Source of the DNA: Streptomyces griseus
Lineage (GTDB): Bacteria > Actinomycetota > Actinomycetes > Streptomycetales > Streptomycetaceae
Direction of reading: 5' to 3'
Length of the DNA stretch: 64,000 nt
NCBI RefSeq assembly: GCF_900460065.1
Contig: NZ_UAVD01000024.1
Coordinates: 1 to 64,000, forward strand
Shown: one piece after another, positions 18,568 to 26,940 of the stretch
Numbering within the stretch: position 1 is the first letter of the stretch
Layout: the number at the start of each line of letters is the position of its first letter
The notes under the pieces: generated by a model
Told to the model about the DNA's origin: nothing
Seen by the model: the letters and a program-made list of their open reading frames with translations, nothing else
Database searches by the model: none
Translations under genes and position numbers: made by a program

Positions 18568-19770
18568 ATGGCCAAGCACCAGCGCACCCGTCGCACCAAG
18601 CTGACCGCCGCGATCACCGCCGTGGCCGCCGCCGCCGGAGTCACCCTTCTCGGCACCTCGTACGCCGGAGCCGCGCCCGCTCCCATGGGCACGGTCTACG
18701 GCGCCGACGCCGCCACCGCGGTGTCCGGCAGCTACATCGTGATGCTGGACGAGAAGAAGGCCGACAAGGCCGAACTCGCCAAGGAGTACGGCGGCGAGCT
18801 CAAGCGCAACTACTCCTCCAGCATCAACGGCTTCTCCGCCAGCGGCCTGTCGGAGACCGAGGCCAAGCGCCTCGCCGCCGACCCGGCCGTCGCCAAGGTC
18901 GTGCAGAACAAGAAGTTCAGCATCGACGCCACCCAGGACAACCCGCCGTCGTGGGGCCTGGACCGGATCGACCAGACCGAGACCGCGGGCGACAACGCCT
19001 ACACCTACCCGGACGCCGGCGGCGAGGGTGTCACTGCGTACGTCATCGACACCGGTGTCCGCGTCACCCACGAGGACTTCGAGGGCCGCGCCACCTCCGG
19101 CTTCGACGCCGTCGACAACGACGACGACGCCGACGACGGCAACGGGCACGGCACCCACGTGGCGGGCACCATAGCCGGGGCCGCGCACGGCGTCGCCAAG
19201 AAGGCGAACATCGTGGCCGTCCGCGTCCTGGACGACAACGGCTCGGGCACCACCGAGCAGGTCATCGCCGGCATCGACTGGGTCACCGAGAACGCCTCCG
19301 GCCCGTCCGTCGCCAACATGAGCCTCGGCGGCGGCGCCGACCCGGCGCTCGACGCGGCCGTCCAGAAGGCCATCGCCGCGGGCATCACCTTCGGCGTGGC
19401 CGCCGGCAACGAATCCAGCGACGCCGGCGAGGGCTCGCCCTCCCGCGTCCCCGAGGCGATCACCGTCGCCTCGTCCACCGAGGCCGACGAGCAGTCGAGC
19501 TTCTCCAACTACGGCCCGGTCGTGGACATCTACGCCCCCGGCTCGGACATCACGTCCACCTGGAACGACAGCGACAGCGGCACCAACACCATCTCCGGCA
19601 CGTCGATGGCCACCCCGCACGTCGTCGGTGCCGCCGCCGTCTACCTGGCGGGCAACCCGGACGCGACCCCGGAGGCCGTCGCCACGGCGCTCACCGAGGG
19701 AGCCACCCCGGACGCCATCACCAACGCCACCGAGGGCACGGCCAACAAGCTCCTCAAGGTCGTCGAGTAA
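18568..19770 (+). CDS. Secreted subtilisin-like serine protease (S8)
   Basis: 400-residue preproenzyme. ATG 18568 follows GAGGAG. Residues 1-34 form a Sec signal peptide (KLTAAITAVAAAAGVTLLGTSYAGA). Residues about 50-125 are an inhibitor-I9 propeptide (GSYIVMLDEKKADKAELAKEYGG). The catalytic domain has D161 in VIDTGV, H194 in NGHGTHVAGT, the oxyanion AAGNESSDAG region, and S346 in GTSMATPHV. No C-terminal P-domain is present, so it resembles the proteinase-K-like extracellular proteases of Streptomyces. It is monocistronic with a hairpin terminator at 19842-19874. Confidence 0.96.
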   Translation: MAKHQRTRRTKLTAAITAVAAAAGVTLLGTSYAGAAPAPMGTVYGADAATAVSGSYIVMLDEKKADKAELAKEYGGELKRNYSSSINGFSASGLSETEAKRLAADPAVAKVVQNKKFSIDATQDNPPSWGLDRIDQTETAGDNAYTYPDAGGEGVTAYVIDTGVRVTHEDFEGRATSGFDAVDNDDDADDGNGHGTHVAGTIAGAAHGVAKKANIVAVRVLDDNGSGTTEQVIAGIDWVTENASGPSVANMSLGGGADPALDAAVQKAIAAGITFGVAAGNESSDAGEGSPSRVPEAITVASSTEADEQSSFSNYGPVVDIYAPGSDITSTWNDSDSGTNTISGTSMATPHVVGAAAVYLAGNPDATPEAVATALTEGATPDAITNATEGTANKLLKVVE

Positions 19771-19841
19771 CACCCCGGTTCCGACCGGACACGCCGGGCG
19801 GCGGCGGCCCCACCCGCCGCGGCCCGGCCCCACGCACAGCA

Positions 19842-19874
19842 GCCGCCGCGCTCTCCCCCACGGGGCGCGGCGGC
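19842..19874 (+). terminator. Hairpin after subtilisin gene
   Basis: Perfect 10-bp stem GCCGCCGCGC / GCGCGGCGGC with a 13-base loop of C and A, 72 bp after the protease stop and before the next gene at 19912. Confidence 0.55.
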
Positions 19875-19911
19875 CGCGCCGTGTCACGGGCAGCCCGTAG
19901 GGTGAGTGGCC

Positions 19912-20460
19912 ATGACGACGACGTACGCGGCGCTACTGCGGGGGATCAACGTGAGCGGCAGCAAGCGGGTCCCCATGCCCGAACTGCGCACCGTGCTCAC
20001 CGAACTGGGGCACACCGGCATCGCCACCCATCTCCAGAGCGGCAACGCCGTCTTCCGGAGCGGGAGCGACGACGAGGACGCGCTCGCCGCCGCCCTGGAG
20101 CGGGCCCTGCGCGAGCGGTTCGGCTTCGCCGTGGACTGCCTCGTCCGCGACGCCGGCTATCTCGCCGCCGTAGCCGACGCCTGCCCCTTCCCCGCGGCCG
20201 AACTGGAGGGCAAGCAGCTCCACGTCACCTTCTTCGACCGGCCCGTCGACGCGGAGCGCTTCGCGGACCTCAAGGCCGGTGACTTCCTGCCGGAGGAGTT
20301 CCGGCTCGGCGACCGCTGCCTGTACCTGTACGCCCCCGACGGGCTCGGCCGCTCCAGGCTGGCGGTCGCGCTGGGACGCCCCCGCCACGTCAAGGGCCTC
20401 ATCGCCACCAGCCGCAACTGGAACACCGTGGCGAAACTCGTGGAGCTGACCCGTGGCTGA
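19912..20460 (+). CDS. DUF1697 family protein
   Basis: 182-residue soluble protein. The start MTTTYAALLRGINVSGSKRVPMPELR is the diagnostic DUF1697 N-terminus, and the C-terminal block VKGLIATSRNWNTVAKLVEL closes the domain. The length is normal for the family (about 180). Function unknown; the fold is reported as a ferredoxin-like repeat. The last eight bases overlap the next gene, implying coupled translation. Confidence 0.9.
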   Translation: MTTTYAALLRGINVSGSKRVPMPELRTVLTELGHTGIATHLQSGNAVFRSGSDDEDALAAALERALRERFGFAVDCLVRDAGYLAAVADACPFPAAELEGKQLHVTFFDRPVDAERFADLKAGDFLPEEFRLGDRCLYLYAPDGLGRSRLAVALGRPRHVKGLIATSRNWNTVAKLVELTRG

Positions 20461-20860
20461 GCCGACCCCCGCCGTGGCCGCCGCCATCGAGGGCGAACTG
20501 CGGCTGCTGGACCCGGTGGTACGGGCTTCCGCCGAGCTCCTCGCCTCGCTGCTGCACCCCGGGTTCCGGGAGATCGGCACCAGCGGCCGGCTCCGGACCC
20601 GGGAGGCCATCGTCGCCTCGCTCACCGCGGACGACGCACCCCGCCCCGGCCCGCTCACCGCCTCCCGGATGCGGGGGGAGCACCTCTGCGCCGACCTGGT
20701 GCACCTCACCTTCGACACCGAGTCCAAGGGGCTCCGCTCCCACCGCAGCTCCCTGTGGCGGCTGACCCCGCGGGGCTGGCGGCTCTACTTCCACCAGGCG
20801 ACCCCGTTCGACGAGGATTCCCCCGGCGACCCCTTTGCCGCCCCCCTCGACCGGACCTGA
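20453..20860 (+). CDS. NTF2-like DUF4440 protein
   Basis: 135 residues, GTG start overlapping the DUF1697 gene by 8 bp. The sequence (IEGELRLLDPVVRASAELLASLLHPGFREIGTSGRL, then a final WRLTPRGWRLYFHQATPF) is a single SnoaL/NTF2-like domain of the DUF4440 type, a small cone-shaped fold that often forms dimers and may be enzymatic or scaffold-like. No catalytic residues can be assigned. It probably shares one short operon with the DUF1697 gene; the pairing gives no clear functional clue. Confidence 0.85.
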   Translation: MAEPTPAVAAAIEGELRLLDPVVRASAELLASLLHPGFREIGTSGRLRTREAIVASLTADDAPRPGPLTASRMRGEHLCADLVHLTFDTESKGLRSHRSSLWRLTPRGWRLYFHQATPFDEDSPGDPFAAPLDRT

Positions 20861-21084
20861 CCCTCCGGGGAGGGCCGCCGGCTCCGGACCCGGCCGTCGC
20901 CGCCACGGCGACGAGTCCCTCCGCCGGCATGGAGCCCCCTGACCTTCCAACTCGGTTGCGCGGTAAGCGTCTTCCCATCGTCCCCTTGGCGGGCTCCGCC
21001 GGGCACCGCGTGGGGGAGACGGCCCCGACCCGGGGCCGGGGCGTCGGCGCCGGGCGGGGGCCGGGGGTCCCGGTCGCGGCGGGC

Positions 21085-21103
21085 GCAGGTTAGCCTTGCC
21101 TTC
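21085..21103 (+). promoter_or_regulatory. Iron box (DmdR/IdeR operator)
   Basis: The 19-mer GCAGGTTAGCCTTGCCTTC matches the DtxR-family consensus TWAGGTWAGSCTWACCTWA at 15 of 19 positions, including the central GGTTAGCCT. It lies 70 bp before the siderophore operon start, within a 312-base gap. The rest of the gap (20861-21172) holds a small hairpin CCCTCC-gg-GGAGGG at 20861-20874 immediately after the preceding stop and no other gene. Repression by iron-loaded DmdR1 is expected. Confidence 0.8.
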
Positions 21104-21172
21104 GTTTGGCTGGACGTGGGTGGCCGGAAGTCGCCGCCACGTCGGCCCGTGACACGCTGAGGAGCAGATGAA

Positions 21173-22864
21173 GTGGGGGCTGATACCGCCGGGCGCGGCG
21201 TCATACGCCGGGCCGTCGCGGGGCAGCGGCGGGACGTCGCCGTCGGATCGCTCCTGGGCGCCTGCCACCAGACGGGCGAGGCACTCGTCCCCGTACTCAT
21301 CGGGCTGATCGTCGACCGCGCCGTGGTCCGCCCCGACGGCGGTGCGCTGGCGATCTGGCTGGTGGTCCTCGCCGTCGTCTACACCCTGCTCTCCTACGGC
21401 TTCCGCTTCGGCGCCCGCGCCGGCGAACGCGCCGCCGAACAGGCCGCCCACCAGCTGCGCCTCGACGTCCTGCGCCGGGTCCTCGCCCCCCACGGCGGGG
21501 CGGAGGCCGGCCGGCCCCCCGGCGCGCTGGTGAACGTGGCCACCGAGGACGCCCGCCGCGTCGGGGCCGTCAACATGGCCCTGACCCTCGGCATCGCCGC
21601 GGTGGTCGGCGTCGTCGCGGGCGCGGTGCTCCTGCTTCGCGCCTCCCTGCCCCTCGGGCTCCTCGTCCTGGTCGGCGCACCCGTCCTGATGGCGCTCGGC
21701 CACTTCCTGGCCCGCCCGCTGGAGCACCGCAGCGAAGCCGAACAGGAACAGGCCGCGCACGCCTCCGGGGTGGCGGCCGACCTGGTCGCCGGGGTCCGGG
21801 TGCTCAAGGGCCTGCGGGCCGAGCGCGCCGCCGTCGACCGGTACCGCGCCACCAGCCAGGCCTCCCGCGAGGCCAACGTGCGCGCCGCCCGCGCCGCCGC
21901 CCTCCAGACCGGGCTGATGCTCACGCTCACCGGCTCGTTCATCGCGCTCGTCGCCCTGGTCGGCGGCCGGCTGGTCCTCAGCGGCTCCATCGGACTCGGC
22001 GCCCTCGTCTCCGCCGTCGGCCTCGCCCTCTTCCTCCCCGGCCCGATCGGCATGCTCGCCTGGGTCGGCGCGGAGCTGGCCAAGGGCCGGGCCTCCGCCG
22101 CCCGGATCGCCGACGTGCTGGCCGCGCCGGGCGAGACCGCCGGCGGCACCGCCGAACCGGCCGCCCCCGCCCCGGGCGAACTGCGACTGAACGGACTCGG
22201 CCACGCCGGGCTCGACGGCCTCGACCTGACCGTCCGCCCCGGCGAGCACCTCGGCATCGTCGTCACCGACCCGGCCGACGCCCAGAGCCTCCTGCACTGC
22301 CTGGCCCGCCGCCGCGACCCGGAGAGGGGCAGCGTCGAACTCGACGGCGTACCGCTCACCGAACTGGCCCCCGCCGCCCTGCGCTCGACGCTGCTCGTCG
22401 CCGAGCATGACGCCCAGCTCTTCGACGGCACCCTCCTGGAGAACGTCACCGCCGCCGCCCCCGCCGGGGCCGACCCGGGCCCCGCGATGGACGCCGCCGC
22501 CGTCGACGAGGTGGCCTCCGCCCTGGCCGGCGGCACCGGCGGGCGGATCGGCGAGCGCGGCAGCTCCCTCTCCGGCGGCCAGCGCCAGCGCGTCGCCCTG
22601 GCCCGCGCGCTCGCCGCCGACCGCAGCGTCCTCGTCGTCCACGACCCGACCACCGCGGTCGACGCCGCGACCGAGGCCCGCATCGCCGCGGGCATCCGCC
22701 GCGCCCGCACCGGCCGCACCACCGTCCTGGTCACCAGCAGCCCCGCCCTGCTCGCCGCGACCGACCGCGTGGTCCTCGTCGACGGCGGCACGATCACCGC
22801 CGAGGCCCCGCACGAGGACCTCGTACGCGACCATCCCGTCTACCGCACGGCGGTGCTCACATGA
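21173..22864 (+). CDS. ABC exporter-fold half-transporter, degenerate ATP site
   Basis: 563 residues: an N-terminal six-helix type-IV membrane domain (about 1-310) and a C-terminal nucleotide-binding domain. GTG 21173 has GAGGAG eight bases upstream. The NBD is unusual. The Walker A position (about 360-373) reads VTDPADAQSLLH, with no GxxGxGKS. The signature LSGGQRQR (about 465) is intact. Walker B (VLVVHDP, about 486) has Pro in place of the catalytic Glu, and the H-loop His is Ser (LVTSSPA). It pairs with the next gene product as a heterodimer. The iron box suggests siderophore export, or import as in mycobacterial IrtAB, which share this fold. Confidence 0.9.
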   Translation: MGADTAGRGVIRRAVAGQRRDVAVGSLLGACHQTGEALVPVLIGLIVDRAVVRPDGGALAIWLVVLAVVYTLLSYGFRFGARAGERAAEQAAHQLRLDVLRRVLAPHGGAEAGRPPGALVNVATEDARRVGAVNMALTLGIAAVVGVVAGAVLLLRASLPLGLLVLVGAPVLMALGHFLARPLEHRSEAEQEQAAHASGVAADLVAGVRVLKGLRAERAAVDRYRATSQASREANVRAARAAALQTGLMLTLTGSFIALVALVGGRLVLSGSIGLGALVSAVGLALFLPGPIGMLAWVGAELAKGRASAARIADVLAAPGETAGGTAEPAAPAPGELRLNGLGHAGLDGLDLTVRPGEHLGIVVTDPADAQSLLHCLARRRDPERGSVELDGVPLTELAPAALRSTLLVAEHDAQLFDGTLLENVTAAAPAGADPGPAMDAAAVDEVASALAGGTGGRIGERGSSLSGGQRQRVALARALAADRSVLVVHDPTTAVDAATEARIAAGIRRARTGRTTVLVTSSPALLAATDRVVLVDGGTITAEAPHEDLVRDHPVYRTAVLT

Positions 22865-24681
22865 CCACTCCCTCGCACCCGGCCGACGAGGCCGCCGAGC
22901 TGCTCCCCATCGCCACCCCCGCCCGCACCCGGGCCGCCCTGCGCGCGCTGATCCGCCCCGACCGGGGCCTCGCCCTGACCGGCGTCGGCGTGCTGGTCGC
23001 GGCCACCGCCGTCGGCCTCCTCGTCCAGCCGCTGCTCGGCCGGATCGTCGACATCGTCGCCGACGGCCGCCCCGCCGGGGACCTGACCCTCCCGGTCGTC
23101 CTCCTCGTCGCGGTCGCCGCCGTCCAGGGCGTCACCACGACGATCGGACTGACCCGGATCGCCCGGCTCGGCGAGACCGTGCTGGCCCGGCTGCGCGAGC
23201 GGTTCGTCGAACGGGCCCTGGACCTCCCCGCCGACCGGCTGGAGCGCGCCGGCGCCGGAGACCTCACCGCCCGGGTCACCGGCGACGTCGCCCGGGTCGC
23301 CGAGGCCGTCCGCTCCGCGCTGCCCGAGATGGCCCGCTCCGTTCTCGCGATCCTCCTCACCCTCGGCGCACTGGCCCTCCTGGACGTACGGTTCCTCCTC
23401 GCCGCGCTCCTCGCCGTCCCCGTCCAACTGCTCACCGCCCGCTGGTACGTGGCCCGGGCGCTCACCCTCTACGCCGACCAGCGGGTCGCCAACGGAGCCC
23501 AGCAGCAACAGCTCCTGGAGACCATCGGCGGGGCCGTGACCGTACGCGGCCACCGCCTGGAGGAGCAGCACACCGAGCGCGGCGCCGGACGCTCGCGCAA
23601 GGCCGTCGAGCTGACCATGCGCAGCGTCCACCTGGTGCTGGGCTTCTACGGACGGCTGCACATCGCCGAGTACATCGGCCTGGCCGCCGTGCTGATCGCC
23701 GGATTCTGGCTGGTCCGCGACGGCGCGGTGTCGATCGGCACCGCGACGGCCGCCGCCCTGTACTTCCACAGCCTCTTCGGACCCGTCAACGCCGCCCTGG
23801 TGCTGCTCGACGACGCCCAGTCGGCGGCGGCCGGACTGGCCCGGCTCGTCGGCGTGACCGACCTCGCCCGGCCCGGCACGGGGAAGGCCGGGCCGGCCGG
23901 GGGAGCGCGGCCCTCCCCCGTACCGCCCCAGAGGACCGGACCCCGCCGGGAGGCATCCCGGGCGGCCGTGGCCGTGGACGCCGTCAGCCACGCCTACGGA
24001 CCCGGCCGCCCCGTGCTGCACGAGGTCTCCCTCACCCTGCGGCCCGGCGAGCACGTCGCGCTCGTCGGGACCAGCGGGGCCGGGAAGTCGACCCTCGCCC
24101 GGATCGTCGTGGGCGTCCAGCAGCCCACCGCGGGCACGGTCACCGCACCGGGGGACCCCGAGGACCCCTCGGTCGTCCTGGTCACCCAGGAGGTCCACGT
24201 GTTCACCGGCGCGCTCGCCGAGGACCTCCGGCTGGCCCGCCCCGACGCCACCGAAGCGGACCTGCGCCGGGCCCTGTCCACCGTGCACGCCCTGGACTGG
24301 GCCGAGGCCCTGCCCGACGGGCTCGACACCGTCGTCGGCGAGGGCGGCCACCGCCTCGACCCCGCCCGCGCCCAGCAACTGGCCCTCGCCCGGCTCGTCC
24401 TGGCCGACCCCGCCCTCGCCGTCCTCGACGAGGCGACCGCCGAGGCCGGCAGCGCCGGCGCCCGGGTCCTGGAACGCTCCGCCGAGGCCGCCCTCGCCGG
24501 CCGCACCGCCCTGATCGTCGCCCACCGCCTCACCCAGGCCGTCGCCGCCGACCGGGTCGTCGTGCTGGAGGCCGGCCGCGTCGTCGAGAGCGGCCCCCAC
24601 GAAGAACTGCGCGACGCGGACGGCCCCTACGCCGCCCTGTGGCGCGCCTGGTCCGGCAGCCGCACCGCACCGCACCCCTGA
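22861..24681 (+). CDS. ABC exporter-fold half-transporter, catalytic ATP site
   Basis: 606 residues, coupled to the previous gene by ATGA overlap. It has six membrane helices then an NBD. Walker A is canonical (GTSGAGKSTL, about 403-412), Walker B has the catalytic Glu (AVLDEATAE, about 518) and the H-loop His is present (IVAHRLT). The LSGGQ signature is replaced by LDPARAQQ (about 498). This is the exact complement of its partner's defects: the site formed by this Walker A and the partner's LSGGQ is intact, while the other site is dead on both faces. A Gly/Pro-rich linker (about 340-365) joins the domains. It is likely a siderophore transporter subunit. Confidence 0.92.
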   Translation: MTTPSHPADEAAELLPIATPARTRAALRALIRPDRGLALTGVGVLVAATAVGLLVQPLLGRIVDIVADGRPAGDLTLPVVLLVAVAAVQGVTTTIGLTRIARLGETVLARLRERFVERALDLPADRLERAGAGDLTARVTGDVARVAEAVRSALPEMARSVLAILLTLGALALLDVRFLLAALLAVPVQLLTARWYVARALTLYADQRVANGAQQQQLLETIGGAVTVRGHRLEEQHTERGAGRSRKAVELTMRSVHLVLGFYGRLHIAEYIGLAAVLIAGFWLVRDGAVSIGTATAAALYFHSLFGPVNAALVLLDDAQSAAAGLARLVGVTDLARPGTGKAGPAGGARPSPVPPQRTGPRREASRAAVAVDAVSHAYGPGRPVLHEVSLTLRPGEHVALVGTSGAGKSTLARIVVGVQQPTAGTVTAPGDPEDPSVVLVTQEVHVFTGALAEDLRLARPDATEADLRRALSTVHALDWAEALPDGLDTVVGEGGHRLDPARAQQLALARLVLADPALAVLDEATAEAGSAGARVLERSAEAALAGRTALIVAHRLTQAVAADRVVVLEAGRVVESGPHEELRDADGPYAALWRAWSGSRTAPHP

Positions 24682-24724
24682 CCCCCGCGGCACTTCCGTC
24701 CCACCCCCGCGGCACTTCCGTCCC
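24681..24724. repeat. Two perfect 22-bp tandem repeats
   Basis: Two identical 22-bp units (24681-24702 and 24703-24724, core CGCGGCACTTCCGTCCC) start at the last base of the transporter stop codon and end 37 bp before the lipoprotein gene. A third partial copy (ACCCC) follows. This looks like replication slippage in an intercistronic spacer. Confidence 0.9.
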
Positions 24725-24761
24725 ACCCCGGCGCACGCCCACCCTCCCGGAGGAATCCGTC

Positions 24762-25817
24762 ATGTTCCGCATGTTCCAGCGCACCCGGCTGACCGCCGTG
24801 GCCGCGTCCGCCCTGCTGCTGTTCGGAGCCTCCGCCTGCGGGTCCGGCGAGAGCGACGACGCCGCCGCGCCCGCCGAGGGCGCGCAGAAGGGCGCCTACC
24901 CGGTCACCCTCGACCACAAGTACGGCGACACCACCCTCAAGTCCGAGCCGCAGCGCATCGTCACCGTCGGCCTCTCCGACCAGGACGCCGTGCTCGCCCT
25001 CGGCAAGGTCCCCGTCGGCACGACCGAGTGGCTCGGCGAGTTCGAGGGCGCCATCGGCCCCTGGGCGGAGAAGGCCCTCGGCGACAAGCCGCGGCCCACC
25101 GTCCTGCACGACGACGGCACCGGCCCCCAGGTCGAGAAGATCGCCTCCCTGCGCCCCGACCTGATCCTCGCCCTGTACTCGGGCCTCACCAAGGACCAGT
25201 ACCGCACCCTCTCCAAGATCGCTCCGGTCGTCGCCCAGCCCGAGGACGGTCCGGACTGGTCCATCTCCTGGCAGGACCAGACCGAGCAGGTCGGCAAGGC
25301 CCTCGGCAAGAGCGAGGAGGCCGCGGAGCTGGTCGCGAAGACCGAGAAGCACATCACCGACGCCGCCGCCGCGCACCCCGAGTTCCAGGGCAGGAGCGCC
25401 GTCATGGCCACCCCGTACCAGGGCATGTACGTCTACGGCCCGCAGGACAACCGCTCCCGGCTGCTCAACGGCCTCGGCTTCCAGCTCCCCACCGACCTGA
25501 GCACGGTCGTCGGCGACGCGTTCGGCGCGAACATCAGCAAGGAGCGCACCGACCTCCTCGACACGGACGCCGTCGTCTGGATCGTCACCGACCCGGCGAA
25601 GGACACGAAGAAGCTCCACGCCGACCCGCTCTACGGCAAGCTCGCCGTGGCCGGCGAGGGCCGCGAGGTCATGGTGAAGGAGAGCAGCCACTTCGGCAGC
25701 GCCATCTCCTTCGTGAGCCCCCTCAGCCTCCCGTACACCGTCGACCGGCTGGTCCCGATGCTGGCCGCGGCCGTCGACGGCAAGACCGACACGAAGGTCG
25801 AGCACCCCGCGTCCTGA
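24762..25817 (+). CDS. Iron-siderophore binding lipoprotein
   Basis: 351-residue lipoprotein, ATG 24762 with CCGGAGGA upstream. The lipobox LLFGASAC puts the lipidated Cys at about 27. The mature body has the TroA/FecB fold: RIVTVGLSDQDAVLALG opens domain 1, a long backbone helix links the lobes, and RPDLILALYSG and PYTVDRLVPMLAAAV are typical of ferric siderophore binding proteins such as DesE or CchF. It captures ferric siderophore at the membrane and hands it to the FecCD permeases downstream. A strong 12-bp hairpin directly after the gene (25828-25855) may protect its mRNA and raise its level over the permeases. Confidence 0.94.
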   Translation: MFRMFQRTRLTAVAASALLLFGASACGSGESDDAAAPAEGAQKGAYPVTLDHKYGDTTLKSEPQRIVTVGLSDQDAVLALGKVPVGTTEWLGEFEGAIGPWAEKALGDKPRPTVLHDDGTGPQVEKIASLRPDLILALYSGLTKDQYRTLSKIAPVVAQPEDGPDWSISWQDQTEQVGKALGKSEEAAELVAKTEKHITDAAAAHPEFQGRSAVMATPYQGMYVYGPQDNRSRLLNGLGFQLPTDLSTVVGDAFGANISKERTDLLDTDAVVWIVTDPAKDTKKLHADPLYGKLAVAGEGREVMVKESSHFGSAISFVSPLSLPYTVDRLVPMLAAAVDGKTDTKVEHPAS

Positions 25818-25827
25818 CGCCGTTCCC

Positions 25828-25855
25828 GGTCCGTCCCCGCCGACGGGGACGGACC
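25828..25855 (+). terminator. Intra-operon hairpin after binding-protein gene
   Basis: Perfect 12-bp stem GGTCCGTCCCCG / CGGGGACGGACC with a CCGA loop, 11 bp after the lipoprotein stop and 60 bp before the permease gene. Its position inside the operon suggests partial termination or 3'-end stabilisation rather than a full stop. Confidence 0.7.
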
Positions 25856-25914
25856 TCCCCCCTCGTGTCGACCGCCCGACCACCCGTGAGGAACCGGACC
25901 GTGGAGCCAGCCCC

Positions 25915-26940
25915 GTGACCCGCCCCGCCCGATGGCGACCCGCCCTGCTCGTGGCCGCGCTCGGCGCCCTGCTGGTGCTGCTCTGCCTGCTCTCGCTCGG
26001 TCTCGGGGCGCTCGGCATCCCGCCCGGCGACGTGCTGAAGGCGCTCACCGGACAGCCGACCGGGCCCCGCGTCGAGGACGTCGTCCTGTCGGTGCGCGTT
26101 CCGCGTACGGCACTGGGGCTGGCCGCCGGGGCGGCGCTCGGCCTCTCCGGCTGCGTGATGCAGGCGCTGACCCGCAACCCGCTGGCCGACCCCGGCATCC
26201 TCGGGGTCAGCGCCGGGGCGGCGTTCGCCATCGTGCTGGCCGCCGGGGTCGCCGGGATCGGCTCGCTGCTCGGCTACATCTGGTTCGCGTTCGCCGGGGC
26301 GATGGCGGCGAGCGTCGTCGTCTACCTGCTGGGCCGACTGGGGCGTTCGGGGTCGACCCCGGTGAAACTGGCCCTCGCCGGAGTCGCCGTCACCGCCGTG
26401 CTGTCCTCGCTGACCAGCGCCGTCGTCCTCACCGACCCGGCCGCCCTGGACCGCTTCCGCTTCTGGTCGGCCGGGTCCCTCGCCGACCAGGACGCCGCCA
26501 CCGTGCTGCGCGTCCTGCCCTTCCTCGGCCTCGGCGCCCTCCTCGCCCTGGCGAGCGCCCCCGCCCTCAACAGCCTCGCGCTCGGCGACGACGTGGCCGC
26601 CTCCCTCGGCCGCAGGCTCGGCCTCGTCCGCCTCCAGGGCGTCGTCGCCGTCACCCTCCTCACCGGCGCGGCGGTCGCGGTGATCGGCCCCGTCGTCTTC
26701 ATCGGCCTGGTCGTCCCGCACGTCGCCCGGGTCCTCGCCCAGTACGCCGGACTCGGCCCCGACCACCGCTGGCTGCTGCCGCTCTCGGCCGCCCTCGCCG
26801 CCGCCCTGCTGCTCGGCGCGGACATCCTCGGCCGGGTGATCGCCCGGCCCGTCGAGGTGCAGGCCGGGATCATCGTCGCCTTCATCGGCGGACCGTTCTT
26901 CATCGCCCTGGTCCGCCGACGCCGGCTCGCGGAGGTATGA
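25915..26940 (+). CDS. FecCD-family siderophore permease 1
   Basis: 341-residue inner-membrane protein, GTG start, about ten membrane helices. Family blocks are clear: LRVPRTALGLAAGAALGLSGCVMQALTRNPLADPGILGVSAGAAF near residues 60-110 and the C-terminal GPVVFIGLVVPHVARVLAQ. It forms a heterodimeric channel with the next permease for ferric siderophore uptake. Its stop overlaps the next ATG (ATGA). Confidence 0.94.
   Translation: MTRPARWRPALLVAALGALLVLLCLLSLGLGALGIPPGDVLKALTGQPTGPRVEDVVLSVRVPRTALGLAAGAALGLSGCVMQALTRNPLADPGILGVSAGAAFAIVLAAGVAGIGSLLGYIWFAFAGAMAASVVVYLLGRLGRSGSTPVKLALAGVAVTAVLSSLTSAVVLTDPAALDRFRFWSAGSLADQDAATVLRVLPFLGLGALLALASAPALNSLALGDDVAASLGRRLGLVRLQGVVAVTLLTGAAVAVIGPVVFIGLVVPHVARVLAQYAGLGPDHRWLLPLSAALAAALLLGADILGRVIARPVEVQAGIIVAFIGGPFFIALVRRRRLAEV

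Noticed and set aside
22407..25817. 1136-codon plus-strand frame running across the second half of the ABC pair
   Set aside because: Its first 800 residues are Arg/Pro-rich out-of-frame reading; only the end is the real lipoprotein, which has its own start and ribosome binding site.
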